This document shows, in pieces, positions 10,064 through 19,114 of a stretch of DNA of 64,000 bases. This stretch comes from Unio delphinus. Lineage: Eukaryota > Mollusca > Bivalvia > Unionida > Unionidae. Within the stretch, counting starts at the first letter, position 1. Every line of letters starts with the position of its first letter. Below the pieces are notes generated by a model. It worked only from the letters and a program-made list of their open reading frames with translations. It was not told where the DNA came from and did no database searches. The DNA lies in assembly GCA_029339505.1 (NCBI GenBank), contig JAQISU010000022.1, positions 18,804,001-18,868,000 on the forward strand. Reading direction: 5' to 3'. A program made the position numbers and the translations under genes.

Positions 10064-11011
10064 ATGGAATCTATTTACTATTCTCCGAGAGGATACTGGA
10101 GAGGTTACGCAGCAATCAATAAACTAGCTAGTGCATCAAAGGTGAAAAAAACTACAGCGGCAAACTGGTTATCTAAACAGGCAATATGGCAAATTTATCT
10201 ACCAGCGCCTAAACAAATTAACTATTCGCATTTTGATGTTACAACACCTAATGAAGTTCATCAAGCTGATATACTAATTCTGCCGCATGACAACGGTTAC
10301 AAATACGCGTTAACGTTAGTTGATATTGCAAGTCGATACAAAGAAGCAGAACCGTTAAGGACAAAATCATCTACTGAAGTAGCTTCTGCATTTGAAAAAA
10401 TTTATCGACGAGGTCCTCTGCGCTGGCCAAATCTGTTACAAGTTGATCCTGGCAAGGAATTTCAAGGTGTTGTTACATCTACGATGAAACATCATAATGT
10501 TGCCATCAGACGAGGACACACTGCGCTACATCGCGATCAGGCAATTGTTGAACGGTTTAATAAAACCCTTGCTGAGCGGTTATTCGGATATCAATACGCA
10601 AAAGAATTCATCCAGGATAAACGATCCCGTGAATGGGTCAAGAGATTACCAGCTGTGATTACCGCAATCAATAATGAGATTACTAGAACAATTAATATGA
10701 AACCTGTCAACGCTATTAAGAAGGCGTCTATCAAAATGGAAATCCAAGGAATTTCACAAAAAGAACCAATTCTTGGTAGTAATGTCATTGTAAGGTACTT
10801 ATACGAACCAGGAGAGCTTGAGGGTGGTAAAAAAAGAGCTACCGATCATATTTGGAGTGTCACTACGCATAATATATCCGGCATAACACGATCAACTGGT
10901 AGACCTCCAATCTATAGACTGGATTCAACTGCTCCTCAGCGGGGTTTTACACGCGAACAATTACAAGTGATTCCTGAGGATACTCAATTACCACCGCGTG
11001 GTCTTAATTAG
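10064..11011 (+). CDS. Retroviral-type DDE integrase
   Basis: 315 aa. The rve core has D69 (HQAD), D128 (QVDPG) and E163 (IVERFN); the 35-residue D-to-E step fits the D,D(35)E family. The C-terminal part (about 235-310) has the SH3-like pattern NVIVRYLYEPGELEGG ... IWSV ... GFTREQL usual in integrases of adintoviruses and polinton-like viruses. It inserts the linear genome through the TIR ends; the 5-bp TACTT duplication is the expected footprint. The 3' end overlaps the convergent polymerase gene by 8 bp. The frame is complete with all three acidic residues, so the enzyme is probably functional. Confidence 0.93.
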   Translation: MESIYYSPRGYWRGYAAINKLASASKVKKTTAANWLSKQAIWQIYLPAPKQINYSHFDVTTPNEVHQADILILPHDNGYKYALTLVDIASRYKEAEPLRTKSSTEVASAFEKIYRRGPLRWPNLLQVDPGKEFQGVVTSTMKHHNVAIRRGHTALHRDQAIVERFNKTLAERLFGYQYAKEFIQDKRSREWVKRLPAVITAINNEITRTINMKPVNAIKKASIKMEIQGISQKEPILGSNVIVRYLYEPGELEGGKKRATDHIWSVTTHNISGITRSTGRPPIYRLDSTAPQRGFTREQLQVIPEDTQLPPRGLN

Positions 11012-14000
11012 CACCCAGGGTGCTGTCACCCCGGCGTCTATTACACTCAAGACAGGTCAACATCACATTGTTTCTGACATGACCGAGATTGTTATTTTTT
11101 CTGTCTACCGTGAATTGGCGAGGATCTTTATCCGAATACTGCCAACGCATTATACAATTGCAACTCGCGCAGTAATTATTTTGTTGTTGCTTCAAAGTGA
11201 TTATTAATTCAGCATCAATGTCAAATTCTCGTTTATTTTTTTTATCCTGTTGTTTATAGCCAGAGAGTTTTTTTCTGATTATATCACCAGTGATAAAATC
11301 ACCAGTGATAATATCGTTACCAATGATTTCATCGTCAACAACAATTCTTCGAAGTTGGTTTATTCGCCGTACTCTGGATACTGCTAGATAAACTAAATTT
11401 GACCACTCAATGCGATTATCTACTATCCAAAGAGTTGTATCGGATATAGTCAATCCCTGTGAAGAGTGTATTGTTGCTGCATAACCTAGAGTCCACGGGG
11501 ATTTATCAGCACCTAATGCATCTTTAACGACGCTGATATCAACCAACACAATATCATTTAATACTAAATTCTGCTTTTGTTGTTGTCCAGGAATGTCAAC
11601 GTCGATATTCTGCTTTCGTGTATCCTTAGGTCTATAACAGAGTGGTACTGGAAGCGTTGCAAATATTTCTTTATGTAGCGCAAACAACTTCATCTGAAGT
11701 GCGTCTCTGACTATTTTTCTACTCGCGATTATTAAATCATTTGGCTTCCACATTTCCCAAAAATCATTCATGGGAGTTTCAGAGATTATTTCACGCGCTA
11801 TTTCACATTGGATTTTATCCGGTTGTAATCTAATTAGCGCTTTGAACTCGCGTAATTGTTCATCAAGTGATCTATGGTCGGTATTAATCTCTTCATAATA
11901 ATCTACAAATCCTTTTAACCATTCATGTGGAGATCCACCAACAAATGGCTGCGGTTGGCCGTGATCCCCGCACATGACGACTTTTGTATTTTTCAATAAC
12001 AACCATTCAAGAAATATCTGTAATACTGTTAACGATACCGTGCATATTTCATCCCAGATTATTATTTCAGGAATAAATTTATCACCCATTCGATCAGGAG
12101 TCCATGTATCGCCTTTCCATCGAAAGAAGCTGTGATAAGTACAGGCTTTTACCCCCCGCGCTATCATCTCTCTGGCGAGTCTGTGAGTTGGTGTTAACAC
12201 AACCATGGTTGACCGACGAAATAATTCGATTGCACGAGTTGTCTTTCCTGATCCACCACAGCCGTTTAAATAAACTGTCTTGTATCTACAAATCGGATCG
12301 GATACAGGCGGTGCAGTAGAAAATTCTGATTGAATCTCTGAGATATTATGGTTACTTTTCAAGTATTTATCATCCATAGCAACGTCTGCGGATTTACAAT
12401 ACTCATGTAGTGTTTCTTTTTTAAACCTCCAATTTCCCCACGCTTCCTTAGGATCTGTGAATTTAGCTACATCTGATTTGTATTTCTCATGGATATACAT
12501 CGAATCAGTAGCTACTCTAACCGCGGTATTAGAAAATCTGTTTATCATCGAGAATAGATTAATACAAGAATAGGCTAGCATAGAACTTCTCAAATGTGTG
12601 TACTGACAACTATATCCATCACAGTAGGTAACAACCGTACCTAATTTCTCACCATTGGATCGAAAAGCATCCCTACGGGTTACAAATTTTCCTTTTTTTA
12701 TTAAATCGGTTATGATAAAATCGTATTCTTCATTGTCTAAGATCAATCTCGAAGAATATTTTGCATTGTCAAATCTTCCACCTTGAGTGAATTTACCGAT
12801 TATTCTTCGTCCGAGCTCTTTAGCCTCTCTATTCCTACCTTCGAATAACCTCTTAGACCAATCCATAAGTGTTTCACAATCTCCCAATTGTTTTCGTTGT
12901 TCGTTAATTATTTTTTCTAGATCGGGTTTTGGTAACCAAACATCTTTCTGCGCGTTATAACAAATAATCGCTTCACTGACAATTAATGATGTTAACATAC
13001 CACAATCGATCATATATCGCAATAGCACAATTGGCATCCACGCTTTTTCATACATATGTCTACCAAGCCAAAGATAACTACACGGATGTAACCCTGTAGC
13101 TAATTCGAATGATATCACACGAGCGAACCCGGTTAAATCAAAATCAGGCAATGGACCATTAATCGCAACACGAGTCATTTCATGTGTGGGGTGTCCAAAT
13201 CGTTTGAAGTACTCAGAGCATTCTCCATACCCGAGAAAACTTCCAGGATAACACGCGGATATATCAATTGAAATCATACCATCACGTGAGTATTTCGTAT
13301 TCCACAATCCTCCATGACTTAATTCGACGCAACTCAACTTCACGTCATTGAGAAAATCACTTCGTGTTGGACGCCATGAATTCTTTTCTCGTGCGAAGTG
13401 AGCTACCACTGATGGAATTGTGAAGCTATCTGTAAGTAGTTTTTCTACAGTAGAAACACTAGTGTTTCCTTCTAAATACTCATTAGCGATTTTTCTCATT
13501 CTAGTATCTAATTCTTCAGTTCGATATAATTCACCATTTGGTTTTACAAACTGATCAAATCCTATTTCCGGATCCTCATTACTCCTGAGTAACCATACTG
13601 ACACAGGGTCGTCTTTGGTTAACGCGTGAATAGCATCAAATAATTTCTCTTCATAGAAATCATCTGAAAATTTCCGGGGGGTATATCGAACAGTTCTTTC
13701 TCGTGGAAATATATTTACCGCTGGTGTCCACGCGTGTTTGTTATGATCAATAATTTCAATTGGAGCTCCTCGCGATTGATATTTTGGTTCGTATAATACT
13801 TCTCTGGTTATTGTCGCTACCGATATTGGAAATTTTAATAATGCTTCTAATTTAGCTATATCGGAAATCCTTGCTCCATGTTGATTCACTGTTAGTTCCC
13901 ATTCGGTTATTTTTTTTCTTCGTAGATCAGTTAATTTGTTTCCTCGGAGGGAATTTGTAAAGTGTTCTATTACCCGTGTTGCTACACAATTAAGTGGCAA

Positions 14001-14558
14001 AGCCACTGATGATGAAAACATTGGAGCTAGTTTTGTAATACTTGGGTTATTATTTAGCTGATATATTCCGTAAACAACTGCTGTTACAGGGTAAGATTTC
14101 TCATAGTATGGTTTGTCAATTCCAGTTAAAATTCCTGGTTTGGAATCTCTACTCACAATAACAGTTTTTTTATCCTTAAGGATTGGGTCAAATTTATCTC
14201 TGATAATCCATTCACCTTCCTCTTCGATAATGAATTTTATTCTAAAAAAATACCTCCGTAGAGAATTGCTTTGCAATTTACCTTTGGATTTCTGGCCAAG
14301 GTGTGAAAGTATCACAGCTGCTCTTATATCATTCATAGTAGCATCAATTATGGGTATATTGACATCTTCATCAATAATTCGAAATGTCGACCACGTATGA
14401 GATGCTCCATCACGCTTAAACTCATTAAAACAGTCGCTGATTTTACTCAATAGTGGTTTGTCATCTACTAGACTTTTAGGTATATCAGAGATTCTATCGA
14501 GATTAAATCTAACATTTTTCCAAGGCTTAATTTTCGATAATCTCTTGAACTCCTTCAT
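11004..14558 (-). CDS. DNA polymerase B - SF1 helicase - HNH fusion protein
   Basis: About 1184 aa from the ATG at 14558; the frame extends to 14609, and residue numbers below use that longer frame (1201). Polymerase B palm: motif A IDISACYPGSF (D449), motif B-like GRRIIGKF (about 600-607), motif C VRVATDSMY (D702; the first acidic residue of the usual DTD is Ala). SF1 helicase: Walker A GCGGSGKT (783-790), TPTHRLAREM (806-815), Walker B IIWDEIC (D853, E854), GDHGQPQPF (881-889), IHSSQGLT (1047-1054), YLAVSRVRR (1074-1082). C-terminal HNH/zinc module: C1147-xx-C1150, DRKNNN-xx-H1177, NN, C1186-xx-C1189. No convincing exonuclease motifs were seen. It probably replicates the element. This architecture is unlike the stand-alone polymerase B of Mavericks. 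It is convergent with the integrase gene and divergent from the zinc-finger gene. Confidence 0.85.
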   Translation of the reverse strand: MKEFKRLSKIKPWKNVRFNLDRISDIPKSLVDDKPLLSKISDCFNEFKRDGASHTWSTFRIIDEDVNIPIIDATMNDIRAAVILSHLGQKSKGKLQSNSLRRYFFRIKFIIEEEGEWIIRDKFDPILKDKKTVIVSRDSKPGILTGIDKPYYEKSYPVTAVVYGIYQLNNNPSITKLAPMFSSSVALPLNCVATRVIEHFTNSLRGNKLTDLRRKKITEWELTVNQHGARISDIAKLEALLKFPISVATITREVLYEPKYQSRGAPIEIIDHNKHAWTPAVNIFPRERTVRYTPRKFSDDFYEEKLFDAIHALTKDDPVSVWLLRSNEDPEIGFDQFVKPNGELYRTEELDTRMRKIANEYLEGNTSVSTVEKLLTDSFTIPSVVAHFAREKNSWRPTRSDFLNDVKLSCVELSHGGLWNTKYSRDGMISIDISACYPGSFLGYGECSEYFKRFGHPTHEMTRVAINGPLPDFDLTGFARVISFELATGLHPCSYLWLGRHMYEKAWMPIVLLRYMIDCGMLTSLIVSEAIICYNAQKDVWLPKPDLEKIINEQRKQLGDCETLMDWSKRLFEGRNREAKELGRRIIGKFTQGGRFDNAKYSSRLILDNEEYDFIITDLIKKGKFVTRRDAFRSNGEKLGTVVTYCDGYSCQYTHLRSSMLAYSCINLFSMINRFSNTAVRVATDSMYIHEKYKSDVAKFTDPKEAWGNWRFKKETLHEYCKSADVAMDDKYLKSNHNISEIQSEFSTAPPVSDPICRYKTVYLNGCGGSGKTTRAIELFRRSTMVVLTPTHRLAREMIARGVKACTYHSFFRWKGDTWTPDRMGDKFIPEIIIWDEICTVSLTVLQIFLEWLLLKNTKVVMCGDHGQPQPFVGGSPHEWLKGFVDYYEEINTDHRSLDEQLREFKALIRLQPDKIQCEIAREIISETPMNDFWEMWKPNDLIIASRKIVRDALQMKLFALHKEIFATLPVPLCYRPKDTRKQNIDVDIPGQQQKQNLVLNDIVLVDISVVKDALGADKSPWTLGYAATIHSSQGLTISDTTLWIVDNRIEWSNLVYLAVSRVRRINQLRRIVVDDEIIGNDIITGDFITGDIIRKKLSGYKQQDKKNKREFDIDAELIITLKQQQNNYCASCNCIMRWQYSDKDPRQFTVDRKNNNLGHVRNNVMLTCLECNRRRGDSTLGAN

Positions 14559-14600
14559 ATTATAATTAAAACAAGTATTTAAATAAGAAAATTTTATATA
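14559..14600. promoter_or_regulatory. Divergent AT-rich start region
   Basis: 42 bp between the polymerase ATG (14558, minus) and the zinc-finger ATG (14601, plus). Almost pure A/T with ATTATAATT on one side and TTTTATATA directly before the plus-strand ATG. Likely drives both genes; inferred from position and composition. Confidence 0.45.
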
Positions 14601-14933
14601 ATGAATCATTGCAAATGGCTTATGATTGGATCAAAGACTCCGTGTAACAAATCATGCAGAAATGAATTCTGTGGGTATCATATGCAGAGTGTAAGAAACG
14701 GTTCGGAGGGACCTCTACCATGCTTGCATTGTGGGGTAGGTGTAAGAGGCAAGTCGCAGTTATGCATTAATTGCGGGGGTAAGCGTTATAGAGAGTTAAA
14801 ACGTTATTATGACAAGCGAAGAATCAAAAATCCTAACGACGTCAATGACGGCAAAATCAAAAAAACTACGGCTGATTATATAAAAAGATTTTCCAATGTT
14901 ATAATTCAGCCAATTAACGAATTAGACAAATAG
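14601..14933 (+). CDS. Cys-rich zinc-finger protein
   Basis: 110 aa. N-terminal finger: C4, PC-x3-SC, EFCGYH (Cys and His ligands within residues 4-27). A second zinc ribbon follows: PCLHCG ... LCINCGG (about 40-60). A basic Arg/Lys/Tyr-rich stretch comes next, then a polar tail. Similar short fingers occur in large DNA viruses, but I do not recognise a named family. A DNA- or RNA-binding accessory or regulatory role is plausible. Transcribed away from the polymerase gene and followed 15 bp later by the HNH gene. Confidence 0.7.
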   Translation: MNHCKWLMIGSKTPCNKSCRNEFCGYHMQSVRNGSEGPLPCLHCGVGVRGKSQLCINCGGKRYRELKRYYDKRRIKNPNDVNDGKIKKTTADYIKRFSNVIIQPINELDK

Positions 14934-14948
14934 ATATATTATATATAA

Positions 14949-15446
14949 ATGAGCCAAGAATTTCAAAGACATCCTGTTATTAAAAATTACGAAGCTTCTA
15001 GTGATGGTGTTGTTAGACACAGTAAAAATAAGAAATCTGTTGGGCGGGATAATGGTATGGGTTATTTGATATTTAAAGCTGGAGGGAAAATGTATCTCAA
15101 TCACCGTTTCGTTTATGAAGTGTATAATGGATTAATCAAGGATGGCCTTGTTATTGATCATATTGATGGTATTAGGACACATAATTCTTTGAATAATTTA
15201 CGAGCTGTTACACAAAGTGAGAATACTGCATTTGGAAATACTGGTACTTGTAAATCAATTGGGAAGAGACCAGTAAGATCGTTTAATACTGACAAGGGGG
15301 AGATGGTATTTCAATCAATGTCAGAAGCTGGTAAGTATTTCGATATTCACACCTCCTCGGTACAAAAAGTAGCAGAGGGAATTTATAAGACCGCTTTTTC
15401 AAAGCGTTTTAAAAACAAAATTCAGTTTTCTTACGTAGGGAGATAA
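14949..15446 (+). CDS. HNH homing-type endonuclease (NUMOD/HNH_3)
   Basis: 165 aa. N-terminal NUMOD4-like part (HPVIKNYEASSDG-VR), HNH_3 core with NHRFVYEVYNG, VIDHIDG and LNNLRAVTQSEN (about 52-95), and a C-terminal NUMOD1-like helix-turn-helix region (FQSMSEAGKYFDI ... QKVAEG). These are free-standing homing nucleases common in phages and large DNA viruses. It may be a selfish passenger or may help spread the element to empty sites. No relic counterpart is in the window because the relic lacks this half. The ATG follows TATATATAA-rich DNA. Hairpins follow the stop codon. Confidence 0.88.
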   Translation: MSQEFQRHPVIKNYEASSDGVVRHSKNKKSVGRDNGMGYLIFKAGGKMYLNHRFVYEVYNGLIKDGLVIDHIDGIRTHNSLNNLRAVTQSENTAFGNTGTCKSIGKRPVRSFNTDKGEMVFQSMSEAGKYFDIHTSSVQKVAEGIYKTAFSKRFKNKIQFSYVGR

Positions 15447-15468
15447 CTCCGTTAGGTATAACACGTGT

Positions 15469-15557
15469 GAAATCCGTAGGATTTCCACCAATGACAGAGT
15501 TACGGATCTTAAACACGGAAACGCGTTTCTAACATTTATTGGAAAATCTTCGATTTT
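15469..15557. repeat. Mini-palindrome cluster after HNH gene
   Basis: GAAATCC-GTA-GGATTTC (15469-15485), perfect GAAACGCGTTTC (15518-15529) and AAAATC-TTC-GATTTT (15543-15557). Placed just after a gene 3' end; see the palindrome finding. Confidence 0.75.
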
Positions 15558-15826
15558 TGATTGGCTGTTATAATTAAATAAATCCGAACAAAACACAATC
15601 AATTTTGTCTTTTTTCAAGTATTAACAGAACTGTTTTATAACCACGTTGTATTTAAACATTTTTTTTAATGTCTGTTTCAAGTATTATGCGTGTTTTCAA
15701 CGTTGTCAGTGATCGCTAATAAACAAACAAATAATTACAATCACTACACCTCTTTTATATCACCTCGTCGTAATGAGTGTATATATATACAAATTCGTCT
15801 TTATTATAATTGGGCATTTAGCCGAA

Positions 15827-15927
15827 ATTCAAGTGTAAACAAAACCACACCGTCACACGTGGTATGAACGTTATTATTGACATTTAAAACCAAAGTTTCG
15901 ATTTTGCGGTTTTGTTTACACTTGAAT
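15827..15927. repeat. 20-bp perfect inverted repeat, 61-bp spacer
   Basis: The arm at 15827-15846 (ATTCAAGTGTAAACAAAACC) is matched exactly in reverse complement at 15908-15927. The spacer contains CACACGTG. A long stem or a protein-binding site pair in the non-coding hub. Confidence 0.85.
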
Positions 15928-15954
15928 GTAGAATAGCCCGCGTCATCCATTGTC

Positions 15955-16195
15955 ATTGTTCACCTATAATCTATTGTTGTACCGTCCTATATGTATATAA
16001 CCGCCTACCACACTAGATCAGGGGTTATTGTGCCGTCGTCATCCATTGTCATTGTTCACCTATAATCTATTGTTGTACCGTCGTCATTGTCATTGAAATC
16101 AATTCATTCATTGTTCACCTATAATCTATTGTTGTACCGTCGCAATGTCATTGAAATCAATTCATTCATTGTTCACCTATAATCTATTGTTATAT
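15955..16195 (+). repeat. Four direct copies of a CACCTATAATCTATTG repeat
   Basis: The core ATTGTTCACCTATAATCTAT begins at 15955, 16051, 16110 and 16168; the last three are 58-59 bp apart. Neighbouring GTACCGTC is also repeated. Iterated sites like these are typical of regulatory or replication-control regions. Confidence 0.8.
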
Positions 16196-16440
16196 GTTTG
16201 TCGGTTGTAACCGTTGAGCGCTGCTTGATGTATAAAACACCAAGGGGGTTCAAAACGGTGAATGTGCCGTCGTCATTCATTATATATAATCATAATCACC
16301 TATAATCGCATTAAGCTTCTGGGTATACTAAGATGATCAACACCTTAGTGTATCCAGAATTCATTTTGAAAATACTTTGTATTTGAAATACTTTGTATTT
16401 AAAATATTTTGTATTTAAACAAATATATTTTTATATATAT

Positions 16441-16809
16441 ATGAATCTTGAAAATCTCAAATTGATTATTATTGAAATCAATAAACTTAAGGATGAAAAT
16501 GTAAAATTATGTTCAGGTTTGGATTGTGATCAAATTATGACCAATTTCGAGGATATACAATTTGCAGAACAGACCGGAAAATATGTCCTATCTAAAAAAT
16601 ATTTTTTAATTAAGAATATCCAAAAGCTTATACGTGAGAGCTTAGTCAATACTGAAGATGTTAATGTATTCGTACCATTATGTAGCATCGTTGAACGTGT
16701 ACGAAAGCAATTAGGATTAGAATATGAACAAAAGAGACTTATTAATTGTAAAGTGAGACAATTAAAAATGTTAATGGAAAACTCTGAAGGTGATGAACCC
16801 CACGCGTAG
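16441..16809 (+). CDS. Unknown 122-aa protein, first gene of the right block
   Basis: The start at 16441 was chosen because similarity to the relic (1290) begins there and a TATATATAT run directly precedes it; an upstream ATG at 16393 adds only A/T-coded residues. N-terminal Leu/Ile/Asn/Lys-rich helix, a conserved LDCDQI motif, and a helical C-terminal half (IVERVRKQLG ... KVRQLKMLM). No domain recognised. Position at the head of the virion block and conservation in the relic support a real gene. Confidence 0.65.
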   Translation: MNLENLKLIIIEINKLKDENVKLCSGLDCDQIMTNFEDIQFAEQTGKYVLSKKYFLIKNIQKLIRESLVNTEDVNVFVPLCSIVERVRKQLGLEYEQKRLINCKVRQLKMLMENSEGDEPHA

Positions 16810-16938
16810 AGAGCCTCCTTTGTTTGTATAACCAGTACGGTATGAGGAAGTAAAATTATGTGTGTGTAACAACAGGGAAGTATTAAAATGATTTGCATTT
16901 TTAGGTTAGTGATTTTTTTTTACTTAAAAATTGCAATG

Positions 16939-16971
16939 AAATGCTTTGCATTTGAAAATCCAAAGGATTTT
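16939..16971. repeat. Two mini-palindromes between genes
   Basis: AAATGC-TTT-GCATTT (16939-16953) and AAAATCC-AAA-GGATTTT (16955-16971), in the gap between the 16441 and 17004 genes. Confidence 0.8.
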
Positions 16972-17003
16972 TTAATTTGACAATTAGTGATACTCTTTTA
17001 ATA

Positions 17004-18104
17004 ATGATAGGACAATCATTAACTACACGGAACACTAAAGAAAGACTTGAAGCTATCCAGAAAATATTACCCCTTCGTGATCGTATACGTGAAAAACTTC
17101 AACAGCGGCAATTATTTCAGACTGACTTCACAGAGGATACAGAACAACTCTTCAAACCTATTGTTAGTGCAACTGAGGGTGTGAAAACAGCAACTGAACG
17201 GGCGATATACGGAGATGTCCCTAAAGAAGGTCCTAGAACAGAGAAGCCTCTTCTCCCTGTGTTGGAGAAAATAGCAAAACGAACTAAACAAACGAAACAA
17301 GCTGTACAAATACTTCCAGGTGAAATCGCAGGGGAGATGGAACTACAACGACAGCAAGAACAAGAAGAACGAGAAGAACTACAACGACAGCAAGAACAAG
17401 AAGAACTACAACGACAGCAAGAACAAGAAGAAGAGGAAGAAGAAGAACAAGAAGGCGCAGTTTCCACGAAGAGTCGTGTTTCCTTTATAGACAAATTCAA
17501 ACCTGAGATTGTATCACATATACAAGAATTTCAATTTGAAAAACCCAGCGATTATACCGCCTTTGGTGAGTTTGCTGTCAAGAGTTATATTATAAAAGGG
17601 GAAATTCTCAAAGACGAGTATAAGGATAGTAAAATACCAAAAGATGAATGGTATGATTGGTTGTATAAAACGAAGAAGAATATTAGGAATCTTAGTGAGA
17701 AGAGGAAGGAAGAACAGTCGTATATAGAATTTCAGAATGGAATTAAGGAAGGAGTAAAAAAAGCTAAATCAGACCCTAAATTTCTTAGATTACCAAAACA
17801 ATCAAAACCCGGTTCAGAAATAAAAACACAAGGTGCAACTGGTACAACTAAAAAAACAGGAAGTGGTTTAGTTGGAAACTCTAATGTAACATGTCCCGGC
17901 AATATTCTCGGTGATATAGCACGATTAGAAATACTTGTAGGAGGAAAACGAGCCGGGAATAACTCACCAGAAATAATCAATGAAGCAGCTGATATCTGTA
18001 GGCGATTATTTCAAGGTGGTATCATGGATATTGCAACATATAGAGATTTCATTGAAGAGTTAGCCGAAAATCCTGCGGATTTTTACGGTTATCATAGCGA
18101 TTAG
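17004..18104 (+). CDS. Virion-type protein with Glu/Gln repeat linker
   Basis: 366 aa from the ATG at 17004; the frame is open to 16977 but without an earlier ATG. Helical N-terminus (TKERLEAIQK, RDRIREKLQQRQLF), a highly charged LQRQQEQEE repeat in the middle, and a C-terminal conserved domain (ILGDIARLEILVGGKRAGNNS, INEAADICRRLFQGGIMD-x-x-YRDFIEEL). The C-terminal pattern (small helices with an AGN-S-PE turn) is common in undescribed proteins next to capsid genes of adintovirus-like elements. The exact role is unknown. The relic has a quite different repeat in the linker, so this region changes fast. Confidence 0.7.
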   Translation: MIGQSLTTRNTKERLEAIQKILPLRDRIREKLQQRQLFQTDFTEDTEQLFKPIVSATEGVKTATERAIYGDVPKEGPRTEKPLLPVLEKIAKRTKQTKQAVQILPGEIAGEMELQRQQEQEEREELQRQQEQEELQRQQEQEEEEEEEQEGAVSTKSRVSFIDKFKPEIVSHIQEFQFEKPSDYTAFGEFAVKSYIIKGEILKDEYKDSKIPKDEWYDWLYKTKKNIRNLSEKRKEEQSYIEFQNGIKEGVKKAKSDPKFLRLPKQSKPGSEIKTQGATGTTKKTGSGLVGNSNVTCPGNILGDIARLEILVGGKRAGNNSPEIINEAADICRRLFQGGIMDIATYRDFIEELAENPADFYGYHSD

Positions 18105-18121
18105 ATAAATATCAATTTGGA

Positions 18122-18190
18122 AATGCTTTAGTATTTGGAAACACTAGCATTTGGAAATGCTTTAGCATTTGTAGAATCAAAAGTGATTCT
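18122..18190. repeat. Mini-palindrome cluster
   Basis: Contains AAATGC-TTTA-GCATTT and AGAATCA-AAAG-TGATTCT, plus an imperfect copy, between the 17004 and 18202 genes. Confidence 0.75.
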
Positions 18191-18201
18191 GTATATAGAG
18201 A

Positions 18202-18702
18202 ATGATCATACACTACAACCATGATAAACCAACTAGTGTCTACGTGGTAAACTCACGATTGCCAAAATACCGAGCATACTATGGAGATGGTCTCGGTAAT
18301 ACTATAATGGGATTATTTTCAAGAATGGCTCCAAAAGTGGCTCCGTTTGCAAAACAATTATCAATGAAAGCAATTGATGTTATCCGAGATAAGGGTATTA
18401 GCGCTGTTGGTGATCTTGCTAGTAAGGCATTTTCAGCCGCTCGGGATAAACTAACAGCGCTAGTTCGACGACGAAATTCTTCGAATTTCCAATCAAAACC
18501 TGGAAATGCTAGCATTTCTGGAATGACTTCACTACCATCTACTGCAGTAATGCCTACACAGGTTAGTAAAATAATAAATAACGCCGTGGATAAAAAACTA
18601 CAATCATTAATGACTAACGCCCAGGATAACATAACAGCAAATATGATAGCCGGAAGTGGGCTTCCGGGAAGTGGCTTTAAGAAATTTCGCCGGAAACGTT
18701 AG
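18202..18702 (+). CDS. pVI-like minor virion protein
   Basis: 166 aa. After MIIHYNH, a segment YYGDGLGNTIMGLFSRMAP starts an amphipathic region (KQLSMKAIDVIRDKGISAVGD) and the protein ends in a basic tail (FKKFRRKR). This matches the layout of adenovirus pVI-like proteins in adintoviruses, which bind inside the capsid and can disrupt membranes after proteolysis. The IAGS-G sequence near the C-terminus fits the adenain-type cleavage pattern (M/I/L)xGx-G and is kept in the relic. Two mini-palindromes (18473-18489 and 18503-18518) are inserted in frame relative to the relic and code a Ser/Asn/Gly-rich stretch. Confidence 0.7.
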   Translation: MIIHYNHDKPTSVYVVNSRLPKYRAYYGDGLGNTIMGLFSRMAPKVAPFAKQLSMKAIDVIRDKGISAVGDLASKAFSAARDKLTALVRRRNSSNFQSKPGNASISGMTSLPSTAVMPTQVSKIINNAVDKKLQSLMTNAQDNITANMIAGSGLPGSGFKKFRRKR

Positions 18703-18743
18703 AAATATTTATTTGAACAGGATTTCCAATTATGATAGTTATT

Positions 18744-18899
18744 GTAGAAATGCTAGCATTAGAAATATTTATGTCAGAATCACTTGTGATTCTATTTATT
18801 TGAATAGGATGCTCAGTTGTTATGGTTATTGTAGAAATGCTAGCATTAGAAATATTTGTGTCAGAATCACTTGTATCAGAATCACTTGTGATTCTACTT
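18744..18899. repeat. Mini-palindrome cluster before capsid gene
   Basis: Two copies of an AATGCTAGCATT core (about 18748 and 18836) and two of AGAATCAC-TT-GTGATTCT (about 18777 and 18880) in duplicated context. No gene here. Confidence 0.75.
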
Positions 18900-19114
18900 A
18901 CGTTATCTTCATTATCAGATATTTTCATCATCATTATTAAAATACACCCAACTAAATAATTAGTTTATAAAAATTATTTTTATATTATAAAATATTTATA
19001 ATTTGCTAATTTTGTTAGATTTTTTACTTTTTTTACTCATTTTTCTAGTGTTTTTACTCATTTTTCTAGTGTTTTTATGCAATTCATCGACAAAATTTCA
19101 TGAAATCGAGGATG

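Larger units (their letters stand above)
15558..16440. other. Non-coding hub between left and right gene blocks
   Basis: No convincing ORF. It contains a TATATATAC stretch at about 15780, a 20-bp inverted repeat, a four-copy direct repeat and, near 16400-16440, AT-rich start-like sequence for the next gene. Its place between the mixed-strand replication block and the all-plus virion block suits regulatory or origin functions, which is inference. Confidence 0.6.

Noticed and set aside
17117..17500. Reverse-strand Ser/Cys-rich ORF
   Set aside because: Antisense of the Glu/Gln repeat in the 17004 gene.
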